Below are positions 1-5,518 of a stretch of DNA of 6,216 nt, piece by piece. The notes beneath the pieces were generated by a model that ran no database searches, was not told where the DNA came from, and saw only the letters and a list, made by a program, of their open reading frames with translations. Source of the DNA: Treponema sp. (lineage in GTDB: Bacteria > Spirochaetota > Spirochaetia > Treponematales > Breznakiellaceae); NCBI GenBank assembly GCA_031257715.1, contig JAIROE010000202.1, forward strand, positions 1 to 6,216, given 5' to 3'. The first letter of the stretch is position 1. Every line of letters starts with the position of its first letter. The position numbers were made by a program, and so were the translations under genes.

Positions 1-1
1 C

Positions 2-2173
2 GCCGCTTTCTGTACGGGTTTCCGCAGCCTTGAAATAGCGGACAGGGAGCTCCGCATCAACGGCAGGGCTGTGCCCATCAAGGGAGTAAACCGCCACGAA
101 CATGATGAATATTCGGGCAAGACGCTCTCCACCGAAGCCATGATGAAGGACATCAGGCTGCTTAAAACATACAACTTTAACGCCGTAAGGACCTGCCATT
201 ATCCTGACGATGAACGCTGGTACGATCTCTGTGACCGCTACGGCCTCTACCTTGTCGATGAGGCAAATATAGAACACCACTGTTTCTACAATCAGCTTTG
301 CAGTGATACCGCGTGGACGGGCGCCTATATTTCCCGTATTTCGCGCATGGCGGAGCGGGACAAGAATCATCCGTCCATCATCGTCTGGTCGCTTGGGAAC
401 GAAAGCGGCTGCGGCTTTAACCATGAAACAGGTGCGGCCTGGCTCCGTTCGTGGGATCCCTCGCGGCCCCTCAATTACGAGGGAGCGATACGTCCGAAGA
501 CGGAAGGGCAGGGGCGGCCCAATCTTGATTCACTTGCGCAGGGCCGGACGGTTACGGACATCATAGGCCCCATGTATCCCGAGTTGGAGCTCATCACCGG
601 TTTCGCCAAATACCGCGACGATTACCGCCCGCTCATCATGATTGAATATTCCCACGCGATGGGTAATTCAAATGGGAGCCTTGCCGATTACTGGAAGGCC
701 ATAGAATCGCATCACGGGCTGCAGGGGGGATTTATCTGGGAATGGATAGATCATGGCTTTGCCGCCCTTACGTCCGGCGGAAAAAAATACTGGAAATACG
801 GCGGCGATTTTGGCGACGAGCCTTCCGATTATGATTTCTGCTGTGACGGCCTTCTTTTCCCCGATCAGACACCCAAGCCCGCCATGGAAGAATGCCGTGA
901 GGTATTTTCCCCGGTGCGGCTTGTACCCGCAGAGGGAAAGCCCTTTGTTTTTACCCTTGAAAACCGCTACGATTTTTCCACGCTGGAACATGTCAGGCTG
1001 CTGTGGGAACTCCGCGCCGCCGAAACGCCGCGGCCGGAAACGGCCCGCATACCCGGTGAAAAAATACTGGCGCGCGAGGAGCGGGATCTTCCCGCCGTTG
1101 AAAGCGGCGGGAAGGCGGAAATAACATTCCCTGTGCCTTCGGGTTTTGATCCTTCGCTGTACGAGGGCGTCCTCTACATACACTCCGAATTTATTTTGAA
1201 GAACGACGTCCCCTGGGCAAAAGCAGGCCATGTCATAGGCCGGGGGGAGCGCGTCATAAAGGATCCGGGAACCGTCCTTCCTGCGGGCATCGTGGAAACC
1301 GGAGGCGCTCCGGCTGAACTTTCCGTATTCCCCGGCGTTTTTACGCCGAACCTCTACCGCGCGCCTACCCAGAACGACGGCCTCAAGACCGTCATGCATT
1401 TAAGGGGAGATCCCTCGGCGCAGTTCTACTATCTTGATAAACCCATGTACTACTGGATAGATCTGGATCTCCTTCACCTGCGCGCCGGGGATGAAAGAAA
1501 CGAAAAGATAGTCTGGGAAGGATATGCCGCAAACCGTTTTACCGCGTCCCTTCTTTCCGGCAAAGACGCCGCGCCTGAATACAGGAACAGGAAGCTGGGG
1601 ACCTATACCTGCGTCACCGTCCCCGCCGGAGGCGGCCGGCCCTTCATCATGGACATTACTTTCGACCTTGATCCGGCCCTGCCCGAACTTCCCGGAATCG
1701 GCGTTACCTCTGCCTTTCCCGCCTGTTACGACACCGTCACCTGGTTCGGGCTCGGCCCCCATGAGACATATCCCGACCGCCTTGCCGGAGCTTTTCTCGG
1801 CCGTTACACCGCGAAGGCGGCGGACATGGGGACGCCTTATGTCGTACCGCAGGAAAACGGCGGCAGAAGCCGTGTCCGCTGGCTTTCGCTTTCGGGGGAA
1901 AAGGTCCCCGCGGGAAAACCCGGCGCGATTGTCATCCATTTTGCGGAACCGGTGTATTTCGGTGTGCGGAAATACACATCCGAAAACATGGCGGCGGCCC
2001 TCCACACCCCCGATCTTGTTGACGTGTCATTGGGAGAAAACGGGTACTTCCTTCTTGACATAGACTGCGCCCGGCGGGGAGTGGGAACGGCTACCTGCGG
2101 CCCGGATACCAGGCAGGAATACCGCGTTCGGCCGGGCTTTTTCAGGATGAGGTTTTATATTACGGCAGTTTAG
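2..2173 (+). CDS. lacZ: Beta-galactosidase, glycoside hydrolase family 2 (LacZ type), 5'-truncated by window
   Basis: The reading frame is open from base 2 and gives 723 residues to the TAG stop. About 330-350 N-terminal residues (sugar-binding and first immunoglobulin-like domains) must lie upstream, judging from E. coli LacZ. The GTG at 71 is an internal valine codon, not a start. Visible landmarks are GVNRHEH near residue 28, RTCHYPDD near 63, the metal-site stretch DEANIEHH (residues 86-93), the acid/base motif GNESGCG with Glu134 (401-403), and the nucleophile motif IEYSHAMGNS with Glu215 (644-646). They are followed by LQGGFIWEWID and YGGDFGDEPSD. From about residue 433 the C-terminal small-chain domain follows, with NLYRAPTQNDG and WFGLGPHETYPDR. 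The E. coli Trp999 position reads Cys (TCGPD), a variant I recall from other GH2 members. No cysteine-lipid or export signal can be judged because the N-terminus is missing. The enzyme should hydrolyse terminal beta-galactosides, probably in the cytoplasm. It converges on the cyclase-like gene with only 5 nt between stops. Confidence 0.95.
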   Translation, partial: AAFCTGFRSLEIADRELRINGRAVPIKGVNRHEHDEYSGKTLSTEAMMKDIRLLKTYNFNAVRTCHYPDDERWYDLCDRYGLYLVDEANIEHHCFYNQLCSDTAWTGAYISRISRMAERDKNHPSIIVWSLGNESGCGFNHETGAAWLRSWDPSRPLNYEGAIRPKTEGQGRPNLDSLAQGRTVTDIIGPMYPELELITGFAKYRDDYRPLIMIEYSHAMGNSNGSLADYWKAIESHHGLQGGFIWEWIDHGFAALTSGGKKYWKYGGDFGDEPSDYDFCCDGLLFPDQTPKPAMEECREVFSPVRLVPAEGKPFVFTLENRYDFSTLEHVRLLWELRAAETPRPETARIPGEKILAREERDLPAVESGGKAEITFPVPSGFDPSLYEGVLYIHSEFILKNDVPWAKAGHVIGRGERVIKDPGTVLPAGIVETGGAPAELSVFPGVFTPNLYRAPTQNDGLKTVMHLRGDPSAQFYYLDKPMYYWIDLDLLHLRAGDERNEKIVWEGYAANRFTASLLSGKDAAPEYRNRKLGTYTCVTVPAGGGRPFIMDITFDLDPALPELPGIGVTSAFPACYDTVTWFGLGPHETYPDRLAGAFLGRYTAKAADMGTPYVVPQENGGRSRVRWLSLSGEKVPAGKPGAIVIHFAEPVYFGVRKYTSENMAAALHTPDLVDVSLGENGYFLLDIDCARRGVGTATCGPDTRQEYRVRPGFFRMRFYITAV

Positions 2174-2178
2174 CCCTG

Positions 2179-3192
2179 TCACTTTGCATAAACAAAGCGC
2201 CTTGAATGCCGGATGGCAAAGCCCTCGTATTCTCCTGCGGGAATAAAAAGATCGGCAAGGCCCGGAGGCACGGCTTCGGCGGGAACCTCGTCCGACATGG
2301 TAAACCGGCCGGGCTCGGCGTATTTTACACCAAGGTGAAACACAAAATTCACCGCGTCGGAAACCACGGTTCCGGTCTTGCCCGGCGCCTGGAAAGCGGT
2401 TTTTCCGTAGTGAAGAGCGACGGTGAAAATCACCGGTACGGAAAGGCCGAAGTTTTCAGGGCCGGCAAGGGGGGCGGAGAGGACAAGCTTAAGGCCCGCC
2501 GTGAGGGCGGCTTTTGCCGGAGCCGCCTGGGGGGGAACAAGAAATAGGAAGTTTGATTCGCTCTCCATCCAGAGGAGGGCGGAGGCGCCGGCGAACTGCT
2601 GCTGAAGAAAATCCCGCAGGCGGTTGCGGGTCGTGGTGAAGGCCGCTTCGCCAAGGCGCGATCGGAGATTGTCGTCCCCCGCCGAGAGGGCGATGTAGAG
2701 AAAGAAGACGGGGGTAACGGTTCCGGTCCTGATGCTTTTCCATCCTTCAAATTTTCCGGAGGGAAGCCTGGCGGATTTTTTCGGCGGAATTTCAGGAGCC
2801 GTTTTGCTGGACCGGGTTTTGCCCGCGCCCGCCGTCCCCGCGGCCTCACGCCAGGACGCGGCGGCGGTGAGCCGTTTTTTGGAAAGGCCCGTGACTGCCG
2901 CTTTTCCCACATAATCCGAAGCGCCCTCAAAGAAGAAAGACGCGGGATCGGAACTCAGACCCCCGGGATCGAAAATCCCCCAGGGGGAAGCGGCGCAGCT
3001 TTTTTTAAGGAGGGCAAGGGCTTTTTTGATCTCGGCCGGGCCGAGGCCCGAAATGTCCAGATAACTTAAATCCCCGGCGGCCGGAGAATGTTTTCCCAGC
3101 AATTCGGCGGGCAGGATCTGAAAAAATACCGCAGCCTTTTTGTCCCGCAGTAATCCGCCCGGATTTTTTTTGAATGTGAAAATATAATTCAT
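2179..3192 (-). CDS. Degenerate class III cyclase-fold protein with possible pseudo-receiver N-terminus
   Basis: This 337-residue protein starts at ATG 3192-3190, preceded by GGGGGTGG (3197-3204, minus strand). The start overlaps the stop of the upstream gene as ATGA, so translation is probably coupled. Three parts can be seen. Residues about 18-105 resemble a diverged receiver fold: a hydrophobic strand, YLDISGL (44-50), WGIFDP (71-76) and EGASDYVGK (89-97), the last recalling the GAxDYxxKP end of receivers; no clear phospho-acceptor pocket is visible. Residues about 106-150 are a low-complexity linker rich in Ala, Ser, Lys and Pro. Residues about 158-335 resemble a class III nucleotidyl cyclase domain, including VALHYGKTAF and VVSDAVNFVFHLG. 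Aligned by eye to the neighbouring gene, the first metal Asp position reads Ile/Ala (YIAL, 166-169) and the GDG motif reads SES (211-213). Asn282 matches the transition-state Asn, with His286 where Arg is usual. It is therefore unlikely to cyclise nucleotides alone and may be a partner or sensor subunit. No signal peptide or membrane segment is evident. The fold assignment is moderate, the receiver reading weak. Confidence 0.85.
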   Translation of the reverse strand: MNYIFTFKKNPGGLLRDKKAAVFFQILPAELLGKHSPAAGDLSYLDISGLGPAEIKKALALLKKSCAASPWGIFDPGGLSSDPASFFFEGASDYVGKAAVTGLSKKRLTAAASWREAAGTAGAGKTRSSKTAPEIPPKKSARLPSGKFEGWKSIRTGTVTPVFFLYIALSAGDDNLRSRLGEAAFTTTRNRLRDFLQQQFAGASALLWMESESNFLFLVPPQAAPAKAALTAGLKLVLSAPLAGPENFGLSVPVIFTVALHYGKTAFQAPGKTGTVVSDAVNFVFHLGVKYAEPGRFTMSDEVPAEAVPPGLADLFIPAGEYEGFAIRHSRRFVYAK

Positions 3193-4124
3193 GATTCCAC
3201 CCCCACATGGTAAAGCCGGAACTTGATTCCCGCACGGGATTTCTCCGGGGTAAACACATCCGTGATGCCCTGATCCATGGACATAAAAAGGTTGGAGGAA
3301 ACCGCCATGGAATCGGCGAAAGCCGCCTTTGATTCCAGCGTGACCGTCTGTTTGATTGTTTCGTTTTTGAGCCGTTCCATCGTGCTGTGTGAATAGCGGA
3401 CATCGCCTATGTGAACGGCGGTCCTGACGGCGATGGGGCTTTCCAGCGGATTGCCGAGTCTGTTGTAAAAAAACAATTCATGAAGGATCTCCATACCCGC
3501 ATAGACGGCCATTTTTTCTATCGGCCCGAACATGAAGACGCCCAGTGCCCCGTCGCCCTCCCAGGACCAGAGCCGTCCCAAACGCTTTATGACGGCTTTT
3601 TCGACGATGGTCCTGAGATCCCTGTAGGCCCGGTTTATTTTTTCACGGGAATTTTTCTTGACCAGAACCGAATTGTCCACAATGTCAAGGCGAAGCACCG
3701 TCATGCGCCGCTCGTCCCCATCCTGCAGGCGGCCCCAGTTTTCCGTGATGCGCTCGCGCTGGTTCTCAAAAAACCGGCCCGACACCTTGTCATAGCTGTA
3801 GCCCGCCTGAATGACCCCGGTGACTACATCGTTAAGCCCCCGGAGGGCGTAATTTCGGCCCATGTAGCCTTCGGCGTCAATGTGCACCAGGGCTTCCACA
3901 AAGTCGATGTAAAAGCCGTCCTGCAACATGTCCGCCACGATGCGCCCGGCCGCGTCCTGGTTTGAGATGGGCATCCCTTCGGTCAGGCCAAGGCGGCGGT
4001 AGATATTGTAGCCGGGACGTACCAGCCCGGCGAAGCGGATCATGGAATCTACCGACAGGGACTGCAGGCACTTCCTGCATGCGCTGGCGTTGACAATGCC
4101 GGCATTCTCCGTTTTTTTGTACAA
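3189..4124 (-). CDS. Class III adenylate/guanylate cyclase-like protein with helical N-terminal domain
   Basis: I place the start at TTG 4124-4122, giving 311 residues, because AAAGGGGA lies 5 nt upstream. The open frame extends to an ATG at 4253, but that start would overlap the ROK coding region by 101 nt. Residues 1-130 are a mostly helical region I do not recognise, with a CxxC pair (Cys16, Cys19) and a conserved-looking stretch GMPISNQDAAGRIV (50-63). Residues about 138-308 match the class III cyclase fold: strand-Asp motif VLRLDIVDNS with Asp147, and WEGDGALGVF with Asp191. These are the two metal aspartates, 44 residues apart as expected. RTAVHIGDV (234-242) matches the family RxGxHxG strand. 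The usual NxxxR transition-state pair reads Thr262 and Lys266, and the purine-selecting Lys before GD reads Ser187. Metal and nucleotide binding are plausible; catalysis alone is doubtful. There is no membrane segment, so it should be cytoplasmic. It sits 28 nt after the ROK stop and overlaps the next cyclase-fold gene by 4 nt, which suggests one operon and perhaps a heterodimer. Confidence 0.85.
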   Translation of the reverse strand: MYKKTENAGIVNASACRKCLQSLSVDSMIRFAGLVRPGYNIYRRLGLTEGMPISNQDAAGRIVADMLQDGFYIDFVEALVHIDAEGYMGRNYALRGLNDVVTGVIQAGYSYDKVSGRFFENQRERITENWGRLQDGDERRMTVLRLDIVDNSVLVKKNSREKINRAYRDLRTIVEKAVIKRLGRLWSWEGDGALGVFMFGPIEKMAVYAGMEILHELFFYNRLGNPLESPIAVRTAVHIGDVRYSHSTMERLKNETIKQTVTLESKAAFADSMAVSSNLFMSMDQGITDVFTPEKSRAGIKFRLYHVGVES

Positions 4125-4129
4125 AATGT

Positions 4130-4137
4130 TCCCCTTT
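4130..4137 (-). promoter_or_regulatory. Ribosome binding site that fixes a TTG start
   Basis: AAAGGGGA on the minus strand lies 5 nt before TTG 4124-4122. It is the only good Shine-Dalgarno match I see near the 5' end of the cyclase-like frame. It falls in the gap after the ROK stop, so it selects this TTG over the far-upstream in-frame ATG at 4253. Confidence 0.7.
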
Positions 4138-4152
4138 AGAAAAGTATATACA

Positions 4153-5280
4153 TTATAATTGTTTGATAAAAGGCCGGACGAATAAAAGGGCCGCCCCCAC
4201 CGCGGCGGCTTCTTTCTTGTAGCTGCATGCGGTAATGTAATCTTCATTGCCAAGGAACGTTGACACTCTCGCCGTGGATTTGCGGAGGTCGTCTATATAT
4301 GGTTCAAGATACTCCCCAAGGTAGCCCCCCAATATAAGGCTGCAGTCAAAGGAGACAAGAAGGTTATTTACCGCCATAGTTAAATAGGAAAGGTATTGTT
4401 CCCAAACCGACTGCAGGTTTTTGTCCCCTTCGGAGAGTTTTTTGAAAAAAAGCTCCAGGCTGCCGCCGGTATGGCGGGAAAGCACCAGCGCGGAACAGTA
4501 GGCGTCCATACAGCCCTTTTGCCCGCAGTAACAGGGGAGTCCGTCCTGCACCAGTGTCATGTGGCCGAATTCGCCGCCCCGCTGGTTTTCCCCAAGGTAG
4601 AGTTCATTGTGCAGGAGTATGGCCCCCCCGACCGTGTCGCTCAAAGAAAGGAAAACCGCGTCGGTGCGGTATTTGTGCTGCCACAGTTCCGCAAAACCCG
4701 CCGCGTTGGCATCGTTGCACAGTACCGAAGGAAAGGCGAGCCCCCGGCTGATGGTGGAGCAGGGCAGGGCCGCAACCTGCAGCACGTGGGAGTAGATGAT
4801 CATCTGTCCATCCCTGGTAAGGACCCCCGGAACGGAAAACCCCGCCCCCAGCACATGCCCGGGATCAACCCCCGAGACGGTGATCAATTCCCTGATGCGG
4901 CTTGTCACTTCCTGATAATAGGCCGGTGTGTTTTCGTAGGGGATCTCGAAACGGATGTTCTCGATAATTTCGGTTGCAAGATTGATAAGGACGATGCTGA
5001 CATGGTTGCGGGTAATGTCCGTTCCAACGGCAAATTTGGCGTTTTTTTCACAGATCACGGACACCGCCTTGCGTCCGCCGGTTGAATTCAGAACTTCCCC
5101 TTCCTTGAGGAGCCCGTCCGTCTGCAGGTTTTTGACATTCTGTATGGCCGTTGGCAGGCTTATCCCCAGCTGGGCGGCGATTTCGGGCTTGGAAATACTT
5201 CCCTTTTGATACACAAGCTGATAGATGCGGTTGCGGGTTGTCGGCTTGTTTTCGACAATAATATGTTCATGGCTGATCAT
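4153..5280 (-). CDS. ROK-family transcriptional regulator (NagC/Mlc/XylR-like repressor)
   Basis: The protein has 375 residues, typical for ROK repressors and longer than ROK sugar kinases (about 300). The ATG at 5280 has GGGAGG 5 nt upstream. Residues 14-62 form a winged helix-turn-helix (SKPEIAAQLGISLPTAIQNV), followed by the conserved wing STGGRKA (66-72). The ROK domain follows: GTDIT (86-90), the sugar-site motif CNDANAAG (188-195, Asp190), EFGH (237-240), and the structural zinc ligands His240, Cys250, Cys252 and Cys257 (CYCGQKGC), spaced as in E. coli Mlc. The phosphate-binding region reads SDTVGGAI, resembling NagC more than a kinase glycine loop, so it is probably a sugar-binding regulator without kinase activity. 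The usual GCLE reads GCMD (256-259). The ligand cannot be read from sequence; a sugar or sugar phosphate is expected. It heads an apparent operon with two cyclase-fold genes and is divergent from a dehydrogenase. A palindrome covers its own predicted -10, which suggests autorepression. Confidence 0.95.
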   Translation of the reverse strand: MISHEHIIVENKPTTRNRIYQLVYQKGSISKPEIAAQLGISLPTAIQNVKNLQTDGLLKEGEVLNSTGGRKAVSVICEKNAKFAVGTDITRNHVSIVLINLATEIIENIRFEIPYENTPAYYQEVTSRIRELITVSGVDPGHVLGAGFSVPGVLTRDGQMIIYSHVLQVAALPCSTISRGLAFPSVLCNDANAAGFAELWQHKYRTDAVFLSLSDTVGGAILLHNELYLGENQRGGEFGHMTLVQDGLPCYCGQKGCMDAYCSALVLSRHTGGSLELFFKKLSEGDKNLQSVWEQYLSYLTMAVNNLLVSFDCSLILGGYLGEYLEPYIDDLRKSTARVSTFLGNEDYITACSYKKEAAAVGAALLFVRPFIKQL

Positions 5281-5285
5281 TTTTT

Positions 5286-5291
5286 CCTCCC
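5286..5291 (-). promoter_or_regulatory. Ribosome binding site of the ROK gene
   Basis: GGGAGG on the minus strand, separated from the ATG at 5280-5278 by five adenines. This is a near-ideal Shine-Dalgarno sequence and supports the chosen ROK start. Confidence 0.85.
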
Positions 5292-5306
5292 GAAATAAAG
5301 CCCTGA

Positions 5307-5332
5307 TGATTTATATAAACTATCTTATTAAG
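5307..5332. promoter_or_regulatory. Candidate operator A (ROK side), TTTATATAAA palindrome plus CTTATTAAG
   Basis: TTTATATAAA (5310-5319) is a perfect 10-bp palindrome and, with the next bases, gives TTTATATAAACT, identical over 12 bp to operator B. CTTATTAAG (5324-5332), itself palindromic around one T, follows after a 4-nt spacer. The element overlaps the predicted -10 of the ROK promoter. ROK regulators bind A+T-rich palindromes of this sort, so the ROK protein is the obvious candidate ligand; this is inference. A+T-rich DNA gives chance palindromes, but the 12-bp match to a second site raises the odds. Confidence 0.55.
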
Positions 5333-5340
5333 TATTTCAA
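5312..5340 (-). promoter_or_regulatory. Predicted sigma-70-type promoter of the ROK operon
   Basis: On the minus strand, TTGAAA (5340-5335, 5 of 6 to consensus) is followed after exactly 17 nt by TATATA (5317-5312, 4 of 6). Transcription would start near 5305 and leave a leader of about 25 nt containing the GGGAGG ribosome site. The -10 lies inside the palindrome TTTATATAAA, so a bound repressor would occlude it. The assignment is by pattern only; other A+T-rich -10 candidates exist nearby. Confidence 0.5.
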
Positions 5341-5427
5341 TGCCTGATAAGAAATTATGGCCTCGTGCCCAAATTATTTTATTATCCGGTTCATTAAGTG
5401 TTATTTTTAGCTTTTTAAATTTTTTTC

Positions 5428-5457
5428 TTGACATATTTTCTACATTATGTATATTAT
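5428..5457 (+). promoter_or_regulatory. Predicted sigma-70-type promoter of the dehydrogenase gene
   Basis: TTGACA (5428-5433) matches the -35 consensus perfectly and is followed after 18 nt by TATTAT (5452-5457, 5 of 6). Directly upstream is an A/T-only-like tract (CTTTTTAAATTTTTTT, 5411-5426) that would suit an UP element. The transcript would start near 5464, giving a leader of about 55 nt that contains the 16-bp palindrome. It is the strongest promoter-like sequence in the window. Confidence 0.7.
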
Positions 5458-5460
5458 CTT

Positions 5461-5483
5461 CTTAAATAAGTTTATATAAACTT
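5461..5483. promoter_or_regulatory. Candidate operator B (dehydrogenase side), 16-bp perfect palindrome
   Basis: AAGTTTATATAAACTT (5468-5483) is a perfect 16-bp palindrome, overlapping a CTTAAATAAG element (5461-5470) on its upstream side. It sits at about +4 to +20 relative to the predicted dehydrogenase transcription start, a position suited to blocking initiation or escape. It shares TTTATATAAACT with operator A, and a further half-site-like TATAAAC occurs at 5488-5494. The arrangement CTTA..TAAG then TTTATATAAA is repeated in mirror image at operator A, so each divergent gene has the same element in the same relative orientation. Binding by the neighbouring ROK protein is inferred. Confidence 0.65.
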
Positions 5484-5507
5484 GTGATATAAACCAATAG
5501 ATATAAC

Positions 5508-5511
5508 GGGA
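5508..5511 (+). promoter_or_regulatory. Weak ribosome binding site of the dehydrogenase gene
   Basis: GGGA lies 7 nt before the ATG at 5519. It is a poorer match than the sites of the other genes here, but no alternative start fits the protein family better: the glycine-rich nucleotide loop begins at residue 18 as expected. Confidence 0.45.
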
Positions 5512-5518
5512 AGCAGCC

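Noticed and set aside
668..2005. Long open frames on the minus strand opposite the beta-galactosidase (668-1399 and 1400-2005) and plus-strand frames at 753-1124 and 1524-2063
   Set aside because: They lie wholly within a gene with unmistakable GH2 motifs, their translations are Arg/Pro/Gly-rich without recognisable domains, and G+C-rich genes commonly give such antisense frames.
2100..2142. Possible terminator inside the 3' end of the beta-galactosidase gene: GCCCGG pairing with CCGGGC followed by TTTTT
   Set aside because: The loop is 26 nt and the stem only 6 bp, and it lies about 30 nt before the stop codon within conserved coding sequence; chance pairing in G+C-rich DNA is likely.
2182..2197. 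Small hairpin CTTTG-CATAAA-CAAAG just after the beta-galactosidase stop
   Set aside because: A 5-bp weak stem without a following T-run on either strand; not a credible terminator.
4152..4157. TATAAT on the minus strand at the end of the ROK gene, a possible promoter for the cyclase-like genes
   Set aside because: The -10 is perfect but the sequence 17 nt upstream reads CGTCCG, with no resemblance to a -35 box, and the hexamer arises around the TAA stop in locally A+T-rich DNA. Read-through from the ROK promoter is simpler, though an internal start cannot be excluded.
3411..5085. Plus-strand open frames at 3411-3965 and 4396-5085
   Set aside because: Both are antisense to the cyclase-like and ROK genes, whose motifs are clear, and their translations show no family resemblance.
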